DNA of 64,000 bases from Pseudomonas sp. MPC6 (GCF_006094435.1 NZ_CP034783.1:771001-835000); one strand, 5' to 3'. Shown: positions 10,363 through 20,401, numbered from the stretch's first letter. The notes: generated by a model not told the origin, from the sequence alone. A program made the numbers and translations.

Positions 10363-12309
10363 TCAGACGCGGAAAGCCTGAACGGCTGTATGCAACCGCC
10401 CACCCAACACCAACAAATGCTCCCCTTGCTCGCGCCCCTGGCCAATGCGCAGCAAGTTATCCCCACCCAACTGGTGAATCCGCTCACTGTGATCGCGGAT
10501 TTCGCTGACGGCACCGCTCTGCTGGGCGGTGACGTCGGCGATGCGCACAGCGGTGTCGGAAATGGTCTGGATCGCCCCGACGATTTTATCCAGCGCGCCG
10601 TCAGCCGCTTGCGCCTGATTGGCGGTGGCTTCGGCGTGCTCGACCTGGGCGCGCATGCCTTCCACCGATTGCCGCGCGGCGGTCTGCAGGCCGGCGATCA
10701 ATGTCTGAATCTCTGCGGTCGCCCGGGCAGTGCGTTGCGCCAGCGAGCGAACCTCTTCGGCCACCACCGCAAACCCACGGCCCATTTCTCCGGCACGGGC
10801 CGCTTCGATGGCGGCGTTAAGGGCCAGCAGGTTGGTCTGGTCGGCAATCGAGCGAATCACCGTCAGCACGCCACCGATGGTGGCCGATTCCTCGGCCAGG
10901 TGTTCGATCATCTGCGCGTTGCCTTGCACTTCACCCACCAATTCATGCAGCCCGGTGAGGCTCAGGCCGATGACTTTCTGCCCGTGCTCCACCGCCAGTC
11001 CGGCATGTCGACTGGCGTCGGCGGCCTGGCTGGCATCACCGGCGACTTGTTGAATGGTCGCCTCCAGTTCGCCGAGGGAATCGCGGATCATCGCGGTATC
11101 GCCGGCCTGATGCTCGGCGCCGCTGTGCAGGTCGTTGCTCAACTCCGCCAGGGTGCGGCTGCTGCCGGCGACCTGCTCGGCGTTGAGGCGAATGGTGCCC
11201 ACCAGATCCACCAGATAAGCCCGCAGGCGATTGAGCGAGGCTTGAATGTCATGCAATTCGCGATTGGTCTTGCCCAATTCAATGTCCTGGCTGAAGTCGC
11301 CCTCGGCCCAGGTCGACAGGGCCGGCGCCAGATTGGTCAGGGTCCGGGCCAGGCGTCGTTGCAGGGTATCGATCAGCAGCGCGATCAGCAGGATCAGGCC
11401 GATCATTATCCCCTGCATCAGTCGCACTTCGCCCTGGATCTGCCCGTGCTGGGCACGGACCACCGGTTCCAGCCCGGCGATGGCCTGCTGCACGGCGGCG
11501 ATTTTCAGGTGAGTGGCGGCGCTGAGGTCGGCGCGTTGGCGAATCTGTTCGCGGGTGCGGGCAAGTTCCGCAGGATAGCGGGTCAACAGGTTATTGAGTT
11601 CACGCTTGAGGCCGACGCCAGCATCTTCGGCGACCGCTTTCTCGGTGTTCTCCAGGCCCATCATGGCGGCGAAATCATCGGTGTTCGATTGACTGTTGGT
11701 GGTGATGCCCAGCAGTGGCAAGGCCTCCAGTTGTTCGGCTTGAATGCGCAGGTTGCCGACTTCACGCTCGACATCGGCGGCCAGTTCGCTGCGACCGCTG
11801 CTGACCAGTTTGTCCCGGGCGAGCGACAGTTTGCCCAAGTGTTGGGACGCGGCGAACAATGGCGTCTGGTAAGCCGCATTGGCGCTGGCGTACTGGCTGA
11901 GCTGATCAAGGCTGGCCGCCAATTCGCGTTCGGCTTGCAGCAGCAGCGCCTGTGGATCGCCCGCGAGTTTACCGGCAGCCAACAGGTCGGTTTTGCTGAA
12001 TTCATCCAGATTCGACAGGCTCGGGCGCAAGGTATCGGCCAATGCCGGCGGCAACTCGCCCAGTTCCTGTCGCAGGCGGTCGATGGCCTGGCTGGCGCTG
12101 TTCAGGCGCAGCGCATCGCCGCTGGCAAGGTAATCCTCGATGTTGCGCGCGACGTCATCCTGAAACTGCCGGGACAGGCCCAGGTAGCGCTCCATCAATA
12201 GGTAGGGGCGTTCCAGGGCCTTTTGCGACCACCACAGGGTGGCGCCCAGGGCCACGCACACGGCGACTAACAGAAGGGTATTGAGATTGGTCAGCAACTT
12301 CAGGCGCAT
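10363..12309 (-). CDS. ctpL: Methyl-accepting chemotaxis protein, CtpL-like
   Basis: Transmembrane chemoreceptor of 648 residues. TM1 lies at about residues 8-28 ([19 protein letters not shown]). It is followed by a large helical periplasmic sensor of about 270 residues, TM2 ([13 protein letters not shown]), HAMP, and a cytoplasmic signalling domain whose hairpin tip is [18 protein letters not shown]. Position between dsbD and the GGDEF gene matches PA4844, ctpL, which in P. aeruginosa serves taxis to low inorganic phosphate and some chloroaromatics; ligand identity here is inferred from synteny only. A candidate Pho box upstream supports the phosphate link. Only 106 bp separate it from the diguanylate cyclase gene on the same strand. 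Confidence 0.8.
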   Translation of the reverse strand: MRLKLLTNLNTLLLVAVCVALGATLWWSQKALERPYLLMERYLGLSRQFQDDVARNIEDYLASGDALRLNSASQAIDRLRQELGELPPALADTLRPSLSNLDEFSKTDLLAAGKLAGDPQALLLQAERELAASLDQLSQYASANAAYQTPLFAASQHLGKLSLARDKLVSSGRSELAADVEREVGNLRIQAEQLEALPLLGITTNSQSNTDDFAAMMGLENTEKAVAEDAGVGLKRELNNLLTRYPAELARTREQIRQRADLSAATHLKIAAVQQAIAGLEPVVRAQHGQIQGEVRLMQGIMIGLILLIALLIDTLQRRLARTLTNLAPALSTWAEGDFSQDIELGKTNRELHDIQASLNRLRAYLVDLVGTIRLNAEQVAGSSRTLAELSNDLHSGAEHQAGDTAMIRDSLGELEATIQQVAGDASQAADASRHAGLAVEHGQKVIGLSLTGLHELVGEVQGNAQMIEHLAEESATIGGVLTVIRSIADQTNLLALNAAIEAARAGEMGRGFAVVAEEVRSLAQRTARATAEIQTLIAGLQTAARQSVEGMRAQVEHAEATANQAQAADGALDKIVGAIQTISDTAVRIADVTAQQSGAVSEIRDHSERIHQLGGDNLLRIGQGREQGEHLLVLGGRLHTAVQAFRV

Positions 12310-12360
12310 CGCGGGACTACCAGCGGCAGAATCGTAAGTGCCTGAAGTTATTGCGTTTGT

Positions 12361-12378
12361 GTTACAGGGTTATGACCG
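12361..12378 (-). promoter_or_regulatory. Candidate Pho box upstream of the ctpL-like gene
   Basis: Minus-strand 18-mer CGGTCATAACCCTGTAAC: two seven-base half-sites spaced by four bases, matching the PhoB consensus CTGTCAT in 6 of 7 and 5 of 7 positions. It ends 52 bp before the start codon, and an AT-rich stretch (CAATAAC) follows eight bases on as a possible -10. Activation under phosphate starvation is the inferred role. Confidence 0.5.
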
Positions 12379-12415
12379 GTTCGGTCGTTTCCGGTGAAAA
12401 AGTGGCACTTTGCTT

Positions 12416-14032
12416 TTATGTTCGCGCTGCCTGTACGCAGTTGCGTCCGGCATGTTTGGCGCGGTACAGCGCCTCGTCAGCCTGGTTCGCGATCATCAGG
12501 CCGTCGGCGTTAGCGCCCAGCTCGGCGACCCCGGCACTGAAGGTGCACCGCAGGTCCTGGGGCTGGGCCGGGTAATGAATTTCGGCAAAACGCCGTCGGA
12601 TTTCTTCGAGCACTTTGCAAGCCGATTCGAGGTCGGTGTCCGGCATGACGATCGCAAACTCTTCACCCCCATAGCGGCCGATGAAGTCGGTCTTGCGCAA
12701 GCGTTGCTTGAGGAACAGTGCCAGGCTTTTGATCACACGGTCGCCCATGGGGTGCCCGTGGCTGTCGTTGACCCGTTTGAAGTGGTCGATGTCGAGCATG
12801 GCAAAGCTCAGGGGCTTGCTTTCACGACGGGCGCGGAAGCTGCAGTCTTCGAGCAATTGCAGGATGTGGGTGTGGTTGTAGAGGCCGGTGAGGCTGTCGC
12901 GAACCATCCGCGCCTTGAGATTGCGCGCCCGCGCCGCACGATTACGCACGGTGGTGATCAGGTGTCGGGGCTTGATCGGTTTGGTCAGAAAATCGTCACC
13001 GCCCTCGCTCATGGCGTCGAGTTGCTTGTCCAGATCGTCTTCGGCGGACAGGTAAATGATCGGCACGCTGACGTAACGATCATTGTGGCGGATCACCTTG
13101 GCCAGTTCGGTCCCGGTGCAGGCCGGCATATACATGTCGAGGATGATCAGGTCCGGTTGGAAGTCTGCGAGCTCGGCCATCGCCTGAATCGGTTCGATCA
13201 GCGTCCGGGTGACGATCCCGGCACTGTTGAGCAACCGTTCGGTATGCAGGGCCTGGGCGCGGGAGTCATCGATGATCAGCACTTTATAGGGTTCGTACTG
13301 GGCGACGCAGGTCAGGACTTCGATTTTCTCCAGCAGGCTCGATGCCTCGAGGGTACCGGTCAGGAACTCCTGGCCACCGGCGCGGACCGCGGCGAGGCGG
13401 GTAGGCGTGTCGGTTTCCTGCAGGCTGAAAAACAGCAGCGGCAGCGGCTCGTCCAGCCCGATCTGGGCTTCGGCGGCCAGTTTCAGGCCGATGCCGGCAC
13501 CACTGAAGTCCACGTCCATGACGATCGCCGCGGGCAAACGCTCGACCATCGACGAGCGAAACGCCGCCACGCTGTCCAGGGATTGGGCGCTGAGCCCGAA
13601 AAACTCCAGCTGCGTGGCCAGGCGCTCGGCGCGGTCGTGATCCTGCAACATCACATAGATGGGCTTGCGCAACGGCGGCAGGAAGGTTTGTTCGAGCTGA
13701 TCGCCTTGGCGCAGGCCGGTGCGCGACAAGTGCTGCATCAAGCGATTGAGGTCATTGATCAGGTCGCTGTTCAGGCGCCCGCGGTTGGCGTCGACCGCCT
13801 GCAGCGACTGGCCGATGTGGTGCGCCAACCGGGTGTGTTCCGGTTGTTCGAAGCGCTCGGCGAAACGCAGCAGACGCAGGTTGGCCTCGCTCAGTTCCGA
13901 TAAGTCGGTGTTGGACCACTCGCTGCGTTGCAGGCGCTGCCATATTTCAAGAATTTGACGTGCCTGATGAATCACCCGCTGGGCAAAGTGGTGCTTGAGG
14001 CGCTCACGGCTGGGGTCTTCTGGCTCGGTCAT
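12416..14032 (-). CDS. gcbA: Diguanylate cyclase response regulator, GcbA/AdcA-like
   Basis: Makes cyclic di-GMP. The order is an N-terminal helical region (1-110), a degenerate receiver-like domain (about 115-240, MDVDFSGAGIG), and a full receiver domain (about 250-370) with acidic pair IIDD, phosphoacceptor ILDMYMP and switch lysine TKPIKP. A GGDEF domain follows with active site RYGGEEFAIVMPD. An RKTD motif five residues before GGEEF is an intact inhibitory I-site. Position matches PA4843 (adcA) and P. fluorescens gcbA, which promotes attachment and biofilm. It is 538 residues. Start MTEPEDPSRERL; the frame has no plausible later start. Confidence 0.85.
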   Translation of the reverse strand: MTEPEDPSRERLKHHFAQRVIHQARQILEIWQRLQRSEWSNTDLSELSEANLRLLRFAERFEQPEHTRLAHHIGQSLQAVDANRGRLNSDLINDLNRLMQHLSRTGLRQGDQLEQTFLPPLRKPIYVMLQDHDRAERLATQLEFFGLSAQSLDSVAAFRSSMVERLPAAIVMDVDFSGAGIGLKLAAEAQIGLDEPLPLLFFSLQETDTPTRLAAVRAGGQEFLTGTLEASSLLEKIEVLTCVAQYEPYKVLIIDDSRAQALHTERLLNSAGIVTRTLIEPIQAMAELADFQPDLIILDMYMPACTGTELAKVIRHNDRYVSVPIIYLSAEDDLDKQLDAMSEGGDDFLTKPIKPRHLITTVRNRAARARNLKARMVRDSLTGLYNHTHILQLLEDCSFRARRESKPLSFAMLDIDHFKRVNDSHGHPMGDRVIKSLALFLKQRLRKTDFIGRYGGEEFAIVMPDTDLESACKVLEEIRRRFAEIHYPAQPQDLRCTFSAGVAELGANADGLMIANQADEALYRAKHAGRNCVQAART

Positions 14033-14320
14033 ATCCTGACTACTAGTGAGGGAGCATGCTGAGATCGACTGGTGGCGCTATGCTAGCACCACTTTTCATG
14101 TGCATGAGTGTCGCACGTCAATAATCTGCAAAGCGACCTGATTCAGTGGCTGACCGACGGGGCTGATAGGCTCGCGGCTGTGCTTCATTTATAGTGGCCG
14201 TTCGATCGCGCCCGTTGCGCGGCTCGTCCCTTGCACCGGATTTAATGCGCGGCAAACGAGGCACGATGGCGTAGGGTTGTGGTCGAACCGATGAACTCAA
14301 GTGATTGAAAGGATATCGCC

Positions 14321-15388
14321 ATGCTGGACTGGAAGAACCGCGCGGGCAGCGCGCCTGAACGTGCCGCTGAACCGAAATCGGCCACCCGCAGTTACATTGG
14401 CGGCCTGTTGTTCAGCCGGGCGCTCGCCACCCTGATTGGCCTTTACCTGCTGGTGGTGATTGCGCTGGGCTGGTACTGGAGCCAGGAACCCGCGCTGTTC
14501 CCGGTTCAACAGAACGCCCAGGTGGCTGCCGAGAAAGAAGGCAAGCAGATGGTCATCGGCTATACCACGGTGGAAACGCTCAAGACCGTTGCCGATACCT
14601 TGCTGACCAAGCCGGGCGGTTATATTTCCAACGACCGTTTCCCGCCGGGGCTGTGGATGGATAACACGCCGAGCTGGGAATATGGCGTGCTGGTCCAGGT
14701 CCGTGACCTGAGCCGTGCGCTGCGCAAGGACTTCGCCCGCTCCCAGTCGCAGTCCACCGAAGACGCCGACCTGGCCAAGGCCGAGCCGCGTTTCAACTTC
14801 GACAACAGAAGCTGGGTGTTGCCTTCCAGTGAGTCTGAATATCAGGAAGGGATCAAGTCCCTGAGCCGTTATCAGGCACGCTTGTCCGACCCGAGTCAGA
14901 AAAGCGCATTGTTTTATGCCCGCGCCGACAACCTGAACAACTGGCTGGGCGATGTCGGCACCCGCCTGGGTTCGTTGTCGCAACGGCTGTCGGCCAGCGT
15001 TGGCCGCGTCAAGCTCAATACCGCGCTGAAAACCGAAGTCGTCGCGCCAGGTCAGGTACCGCAGGTTGACGAAGAAATCGTCGAAACCCCGTGGATGCAG
15101 ATCGACAACGTGTTCTACGAAGCCCGTGGCCAGGCCTGGGCGCTGTCCCATCTGCTGCGCGCCATCGAAGTCGACTTCGCCGATGTGCTGGCCAAGAAGA
15201 ACGCCACGGTCAGCGTGCGCCAGATCATTCGCGAGCTTGAAGCCTCGCAAGAACCGGTCTGGAGCCCGATGATCCTCAACGGCAGCGGCTTCGGCGTACT
15301 GGCCAATCACTCGCTGGTCATGGCCAATTACATCTCCCGGGCCAACGCCGCCGTCATCGATTTGCGTCAGTTGCTCAATCAGGGCTGA
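14321..15388 (+). CDS. DUF2333 family inner-membrane-anchored protein
   Basis: Product of 355 residues with one membrane helix near the N-terminus (about 28-48, LATLIGLYLLVVIALGWYW); the remainder is predicted periplasmic and helical. It matches the conserved gammaproteobacterial DUF2333 family and sits in the PA4842 position. Function is unknown; no catalytic motif is visible. It is followed three bases later by the NUDIX gene, so the two form an operon. The start ATG is preceded by AAGGA. The 288 bp upstream, divergent to gcbA, must hold promoters for both directions, but no strong consensus pair was seen. Confidence 0.85.
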   Translation: MLDWKNRAGSAPERAAEPKSATRSYIGGLLFSRALATLIGLYLLVVIALGWYWSQEPALFPVQQNAQVAAEKEGKQMVIGYTTVETLKTVADTLLTKPGGYISNDRFPPGLWMDNTPSWEYGVLVQVRDLSRALRKDFARSQSQSTEDADLAKAEPRFNFDNRSWVLPSSESEYQEGIKSLSRYQARLSDPSQKSALFYARADNLNNWLGDVGTRLGSLSQRLSASVGRVKLNTALKTEVVAPGQVPQVDEEIVETPWMQIDNVFYEARGQAWALSHLLRAIEVDFADVLAKKNATVSVRQIIRELEASQEPVWSPMILNGSGFGVLANHSLVMANYISRANAAVIDLRQLLNQG

Positions 15389-15391
15389 GTC

Positions 15392-15952
15392 ATGGTTGAT
15401 AGCTCCATCGATAGCCTGCGCGAGGCCGCCCATCGGGCGGCCTCGGATGCCGAACAGATCGCCTGGGTCGACGAGCGGGACAACCTGCTCGGCGCACTGG
15501 TCCGTTCCGACTTGCGCGAGCGCGGCCTGATCGGGCGCGGCACTTACATCATGCTGTTCAACTCCGCCGGTGAACTCTGCGTGCATCGGCGCACCCTGAG
15601 TAAAGCGATCTACCCGGGTTACTGGGACGTTGCGGCCGGCGGCATGGTACTGGCCACCGAGACTTACGCCGAATCGGCCGCCCGCGAGCTGGAAGAAGAG
15701 CTGGGCGTGAGCGGCGTGGAGCTGATTGCTCATGACCACTTTTACTTCGAGGACACCGGCAATCGACTCTGGTGTTCAGCTTTTTCGGCGGTGTGGGATG
15801 GCCCCTTGATCCTGCAACCGGAAGAAGTGCTCGAAGCGCGCTTCATGCCCATCGATCAGGTCATGCTGGAAATCCAGCAAAAGCCTTATTGCCCGGACTC
15901 CCTGGCGGCCTTGCAGCGCTATCTTCGGGCTCGTGGGCCGGACGTCGCATAA
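15392..15952 (+). CDS. NUDIX hydrolase, YfcD-like
   Basis: Hydrolase of a nucleoside-diphosphate-linked substrate, not identifiable further. The NUDIX box is complete at about residues 88-111: it begins GGMVLATE and ends RELEEELGV, with all catalytic glutamates present and the usual spacing. The product is 186 residues. The N-terminal segment VDERDNLLGALVRSDLRERG is typical of the YfcD/IPP-isomerase-like subgroup. It follows DUF2333 by three bases; the pairing is conserved at PA4842-PA4841. The next 90 bp lack genes before tandem REP elements begin. Confidence 0.9.
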   Translation: MVDSSIDSLREAAHRAASDAEQIAWVDERDNLLGALVRSDLRERGLIGRGTYIMLFNSAGELCVHRRTLSKAIYPGYWDVAAGGMVLATETYAESAARELEEELGVSGVELIAHDHFYFEDTGNRLWCSAFSAVWDGPLILQPEEVLEARFMPIDQVMLEIQQKPYCPDSLAALQRYLRARGPDVA

Positions 15953-16043
15953 GCGGCATAAATTGGCGCCGATTGGCTCTTAGCAAGTCGGCTTTTTGCC
16001 GTTACACTGCGCGACCTTTTCAAACTGAACCGGTATTGCTCTT

Positions 16044-16146
16044 CTGTAGGAGCGAAGCTTGCTCGCGAAGGACGCAAGGACGACGCGTGTTGTCTGATGC
16101 CGCGCGTTATCGTTGACGTCCTTCGCTGGCAAGCCAGCTCCTACAG
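16044..16146. repeat. REPIN, first of a tandem pair, with unequal arms
   Basis: The left arm is GTAGGAGCGAAGCTTGCTCG but the right arm belongs to another class (GCTGGCAAGCCAGCTCCTAC), so the doublet is chimeric. The loop is almost identical to that of the neighbouring REPIN at 16156. Confidence 0.85.
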
Positions 16147-16155
16147 GGGTGTACC

Positions 16156-16257
16156 GTGTAGGAGCGAGCTTGCTCGCGAAGAACGCAAGGACGACGCGTG
16201 TTGCCTGATGCCGCGCGTTATCGTTTACGTTTATCGCGAGCAAGCTCGCTCCTACAC
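16156..16257. repeat. REPIN, second of the tandem pair
   Basis: Both arms are of the GTAGGAGCGAGCTTGCTCGC class. The loop shares the segments ACGCAAGGACGACGCGTGTT and GATGCCGCGCGTTATCGTT with the first copy, so one copy arose from the other by duplication or conversion. Confidence 0.88.
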
Positions 16258-16358
16258 AGGTTTTACCGTTTCAGTAGCGCTGCCCCTGCCTGAGTGGGGC
16301 TTCGCGGTCGATGGCACACCTGCCGCGGCCAGTCTTTGTCCTCACAAGAGGATTGCCG

Positions 16359-16730
16359 GTGGCCAAAAAAGCCGCATCCTTCGCCGCCCTTGGTGGCCTG
16401 GTATTTTCCACCGACGCAGGTCGTCATTGCCCGGATTGCAGTAAACCGGTGGATGCCTGCATCTGCAAACAAACCGCTATCCCGGCCGGCGACGGCATCG
16501 CGCGCGTGCGTCGCGAAAGCAAGGGGCGTGGCGGCAAGACGGTGACCACCATCACCGGCGTGCCGTTGGCCGAAGACGCGCTCAAGGACCTGGCGACCTC
16601 GTTGAAAAAACGTTGCGGGACCGGCGGTGCGTTGAAAGACGGCATCATTGAAATCCAGGGCGATCATGTCGAGCTACTCTTGGCCGAGTTGATCAAGCAC
16701 GGTTTCAAGGCGAAGAAGTCCGGCGGCTAG
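16359..16730 (+). CDS. SUI1/YciH family translation factor
   Basis: Small protein (123 residues) of the SUI1/eIF1 family, YciH in E. coli, thought to affect start-codon selection. A cysteine cluster CPDC / CIC near residues 22-35 forms a possible zinc-binding N-terminal patch, followed by the SUI1 fold: RGGKTVTTITGVPL and LKKRCGTGGALKDGIIEIQG. The GTG start was chosen because AAGAGGA ends six bases upstream and the family N-terminus MAKKAASFAALGGLV follows directly; an ATG 16 codons earlier lacks homology. Expression as a single gene is likely. A perfect inverted repeat begins just after the stop codon. Confidence 0.9.
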   Translation: MAKKAASFAALGGLVFSTDAGRHCPDCSKPVDACICKQTAIPAGDGIARVRRESKGRGGKTVTTITGVPLAEDALKDLATSLKKRCGTGGALKDGIIEIQGDHVELLLAELIKHGFKAKKSGG

Positions 16731-16735
16731 CAGCT

Positions 16736-16807
16736 TCTGTGAAAACCACCCTCGGCTTGATCCGGTCCTGACAGCAGGCCCGGCGTCGTCTACATGGTTT
16801 TCACAGA
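16736..16807. repeat. Long-loop 13-bp perfect inverted repeat after the SUI1 gene
   Basis: TCTGTGAAAACCA at 16736-16748 is exactly mirrored by TGGTTTTCACAGA at 16795-16807, with 46 bases between. It starts six bases after the SUI1 stop. There is no T tract, so it is not a standard intrinsic terminator; a 3'-end stabiliser or a protein site before speA are alternatives. Confidence 0.6.
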
Positions 16808-16944
16808 GCCTGTTCTGACCGGTTTCTAAACTCACCGCGATCAGCGAGGTCTATCCCCTCGTTGACGAACCGTCATTTTCATTCTTTAGACTGCGCCGGC
16901 CTGAACCCAGGCGACGCTCTATGACTTCTTTATAGGGGACTTCA

Positions 16945-18858
16945 ATGTCCGTAAGACGCACACGCAAAGACGATGGCAGCCAATGGACAGTTGCGGACAG
17001 CCGCAGTGTTTACGGGATTCGCCATTGGGGGGCCGGGTATTTCGCGATCAATGACGCCGGTCGCGTCGAAGTTCGTCCGAACGGTCCGGCCAGTTCACCT
17101 ATCGACCTGTTCGAGCAAGTCGACCAGCTGCGCCAAAGCGGCCTGTCCTTGCCGTTGCTGGTGCGTTTCCCTGACATTCTGCAAGACCGCGTGCGTCAGC
17201 TGACCGGCGCCTTCGATGCCAACATCGAACGCCTGGAATACCAGAGCAAATACACCGCGCTGTACCCGATCAAAGTGAACCAGCAGGAAGCGGTGATCGA
17301 GAACATCATCGCGACCCAGGACGTGTCCATCGGCCTGGAAGCCGGCTCCAAGCCGGAGCTGCTGGCCGTACTGGCCCTGGCGCCGAAGGGTGGCACCATC
17401 GTTTGCAACGGTTACAAGGATCGCGAGTTCATCCGTTTGGCGCTGATCGGTCAGAAACTTGGCCACAACGTGTTCATCGTGATCGAGAAAGAATCCGAAG
17501 TCGCCCTGGTGATCGAAGAAGCCGCCTCGCTGAAGGTCAAGCCTCAGGTCGGTCTGCGCGTGCGCCTGTCATCCCTGGCGTCGTCCAAATGGGCCGATAC
17601 CGGTGGCGAGAAGTCCAAGTTCGGTCTGTCGGCGGCGCAGTTGCTGTCGGTGGTCGAGCGTTTCCGCGCCGCGGGCCTGGATCAGGGCATTCGCCTGCTG
17701 CACTTCCACATGGGTTCGCAGATCGCCAATCTGGCGGACTACCAGCACGGCTTCAAGGAAGCGATTCGCTACTACGGCGAACTGCGCAACCTCGGCCTGC
17801 CGGTCGACCACATCGACGTCGGCGGCGGTTTGGGCGTGGACTACGACGGTACCCACTCGCGCAACGCCAGCTCGATCAACTACGACATGGACGATTACGC
17901 CGGTGTCGTGGTCGGGATGCTCAAGGAATTCTGCGACGCGCAGAACCTGCCACACCCGAACATCTTTTCCGAGAGCGGCCGTTCTCTGACCGCGCACCAC
18001 GCCATGCTGGTGGTGCAGGTGACCGACGTCGAGAAACACAACGACGACGTGCCGCAGATCGAGAACAAGGAAGCACTGCCGGAAACCGTGCAGTGGCTGG
18101 TTGACCTGCTGGGTCCGACCGACATCGAGATGGTCACCGAAACCTACTGGCGCGCCACGCACTACATGAGCGACGTGGCCACCCAGTACGCTGACGGCAA
18201 GCTGACGCTGGCCGAGAAAGCCCTGGCCGAACAATGCTACTTCGCCGTGTGCCGCCGCCTGCACAACTCGCTGAAGGCCCGTCAGCGTTCGCATCGTCAG
18301 GTGCTGGACGAACTCAACGACAAGCTGGCCGACAAGTACATCTGCAACTTCTCGGTCTTCCAGAGCCTGCCGGATACCTGGGCCATCGGCCAGGTGCTGC
18401 CGATCCTGCCGTTGCATCGTCTCGACGAAGAGCCGCTGCGCCGCGCGGTGCTGCAGGACCTGACCTGCGACTCCGACGGCAAGATCAAGCAATACGTCGA
18501 CGAGCAGAGCATCGAAACCAGCCTGCCGGTTCACGGTTTGAATGAAGGCGAAGACTACCTGCTGGGGATCTTCCTGGTGGGCGCCTATCAGGAAATTCTC
18601 GGCGACATGCACAACCTGTTCGGTGACACCGACTCGGTGAACATCTACCAGAATGCCGACGGCAGCGTGTACCACGCGGGTATCGAAACCCACGACACCA
18701 TCGAAGACATGCTGCGTTACGTGCACTTGTCGCCGGAAGAATTGATGACCCACTACCGCGACAAGTGCGCCAGCGCCCGCATCACTGCCGCCGAGCGCAC
18801 TCAGTTCCTCGACGCACTGCGTCTGGGGCTGACCCGTTCGTCTTACCTGTCCTCTTGA
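16945..18858 (+). CDS. speA: SpeA, biosynthetic arginine decarboxylase
   Basis: PLP enzyme converting arginine to agmatine, the first step of the alternative putrescine route. Fold III barrel features are clear: the PLP lysine in [11 protein letters not shown] at about residue 110, [21 protein letters not shown], the glycine loop [13 protein letters not shown], and [12 protein letters not shown]. The 637 residues equal the family length. AGGGGAC lies just upstream of the ATG. It is separated from the SUI1 gene by 214 bp, enough for its own promoter, as in PA4840-PA4839. The 229 bp after it are rather AT-rich and hold no gene or clear terminator. Confidence 0.96.
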   Translation: MSVRRTRKDDGSQWTVADSRSVYGIRHWGAGYFAINDAGRVEVRPNGPASSPIDLFEQVDQLRQSGLSLPLLVRFPDILQDRVRQLTGAFDANIERLEYQSKYTALYPIKVNQQEAVIENIIATQDVSIGLEAGSKPELLAVLALAPKGGTIVCNGYKDREFIRLALIGQKLGHNVFIVIEKESEVALVIEEAASLKVKPQVGLRVRLSSLASSKWADTGGEKSKFGLSAAQLLSVVERFRAAGLDQGIRLLHFHMGSQIANLADYQHGFKEAIRYYGELRNLGLPVDHIDVGGGLGVDYDGTHSRNASSINYDMDDYAGVVVGMLKEFCDAQNLPHPNIFSESGRSLTAHHAMLVVQVTDVEKHNDDVPQIENKEALPETVQWLVDLLGPTDIEMVTETYWRATHYMSDVATQYADGKLTLAEKALAEQCYFAVCRRLHNSLKARQRSHRQVLDELNDKLADKYICNFSVFQSLPDTWAIGQVLPILPLHRLDEEPLRRAVLQDLTCDSDGKIKQYVDEQSIETSLPVHGLNEGEDYLLGIFLVGAYQEILGDMHNLFGDTDSVNIYQNADGSVYHAGIETHDTIEDMLRYVHLSPEELMTHYRDKCASARITAAERTQFLDALRLGLTRSSYLSS

Positions 18859-19087
18859 GGTAAGTCGTTCTCTCCAGGTTGTCTGAAAATGTTCCGCGCA
18901 CAGCAGAAGTTTCGGATGACCTGGTAGGACGTTTCTCTATTTTCAACGGAAATTTCCCCGCTTTCGGCTATTAAAGCCATTTGGTCTGCTTTTCGCGTAG
19001 GCCATTTCCTAAGTTGTATTTCGGCACTCTACTCGGCCATGTCTCTCGGCGAGAATCCCCGGCCGCCCCTCCTGTAGAGAATCGCCG

Positions 19088-20401
19088 ATGTTCGATCCAG
19101 TCAACGAGCTTTCATTTCGTCTGGGTGTAGCAGGTATGTCCGATGCCTTCGAAGTCTTGGCCTTTACCGGTAGAGAAGCCATCAGCGAGCCTTTTGTGTT
19201 CGAGGTGGATCTGCTGATAGACGACCCGACGCTCGACCTTGCCAGCCTGCTGTACCAACCGGTCTCTCTGCACTTCGGGCCGGCGGGACAGGCGATTCAT
19301 GGACAACTGCACGAACTCGTCCAGCGTGAACAGGGGCCGACTGCCCGGCTCTGCCGCGTACGGCTGGGGCCGAAGCTGGCCTGCCTTTCCCAGCGCTTCA
19401 GCCAGCGAATCTTCAGTGCCTGCTCGGTGCCGCAGATCCTCAGCCAAGTACTCAGGGAGCATGGCATTGCCGACAAGGATCGGCGCTTCGAACTGAGCGG
19501 CGATTACCCGCCCCGTGATTTCTGTACCCAATACCGGGAATCGGACCTGCAGTTTCTCCAGCGCCTGTGCGCTCAGGAGCGGCTGAACTACCATTTCGAG
19601 CACCAGGTTGACGGGCACTGCGTGGTCTTCGGTGATGGCCAGGCGCATTTTCGCCTGGGCGAGCTGGCGGATTTTCGCGTCGACAGCGAGCAACCGGCCG
19701 TGCGGCAGTTTCAGCTTCAGGGGCAACGAGCGGCGCAGAGTGCCCAAGGCCGTACAGACCTGGCGACGCTGCGCAGTGGTCAACTGATGTCACTGTCCGG
19801 CCATCCGATCGCCGACTGGAATCAACTATGGCTGTTGACCCACATCGAACATCAGGGGAGCCAGGATCCCCTGGCCCCCTACAGCAATCAGATCCGCGCG
19901 ATTCACTGGGCAGCGCCCCTGGTGTCGCCCCCTGGCCCAATGAAACCGCGCATGCACAGCCTGCAACGGGCCTGGGTCGTCAATGTCGAAGAGTCTCGAC
20001 CGGATCCCTCCAGGCCGGTTGCCGTGCAGTTCGATTGGCTTTACCAGGGTGAGGGCGCGATCCCTGCCCACTGTTGGCTGCCCCTGGCAACGGAGTTGGG
20101 CAACGCAACGGATACGCCGATGAGCGAGGGCACCGAGGTGGTGGTGAGCTTTATCGAGGGCGATCCGGATCAGCCATTGATTACCGGTTTTCTGCACCAG
20201 CCAAAGTCTGTCGAAGCCGCTGAGGAATCCCGCGCGGCGAACGCCTGTGCGCCTGACGAAGGCGTGCTCCGAATGCTGCGCTCCGGCGAGCCCTTGATGC
20301 TGCTGTGCCTGCTGCCGGGTGGCGGCAGTTTCACTCACTGCGCTGAGGTTTTCTGCACTTGCCGGGCGGCGACGGGGTTTGGCCGGAGCGGTGCGGCATG
20401 A
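19088..20401 (+). CDS. Compact VgrG-like type VI secretion tip protein
   Basis: VgrG trimers form the spike of the type VI secretion tube. Residues 1-230 are the gp27-like hub (VNELSFRLGVAGM at the start, QYRESDLQFLQRLCAQERL in the middle). Residues 290-380 carry the gp5-like OB fold ending GDPDQPLITGFLHQPKS. Only about 60 residues follow, with several cysteines (THCAEVFCTC), in place of the beta-helix needle that brings typical VgrGs to 600-750 residues. Whether this is a natural short subfamily or a replaced tail cannot be told from one copy. It overlaps the DUF4123 gene by ATGA. No other T6SS structural genes are in the window, so this is an orphan vgrG. Confidence 0.8.
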   Translation: MFDPVNELSFRLGVAGMSDAFEVLAFTGREAISEPFVFEVDLLIDDPTLDLASLLYQPVSLHFGPAGQAIHGQLHELVQREQGPTARLCRVRLGPKLACLSQRFSQRIFSACSVPQILSQVLREHGIADKDRRFELSGDYPPRDFCTQYRESDLQFLQRLCAQERLNYHFEHQVDGHCVVFGDGQAHFRLGELADFRVDSEQPAVRQFQLQGQRAAQSAQGRTDLATLRSGQLMSLSGHPIADWNQLWLLTHIEHQGSQDPLAPYSNQIRAIHWAAPLVSPPGPMKPRMHSLQRAWVVNVEESRPDPSRPVAVQFDWLYQGEGAIPAHCWLPLATELGNATDTPMSEGTEVVVSFIEGDPDQPLITGFLHQPKSVEAAEESRAANACAPDEGVLRMLRSGEPLMLLCLLPGGGSFTHCAEVFCTCRAATGFGRSGAA

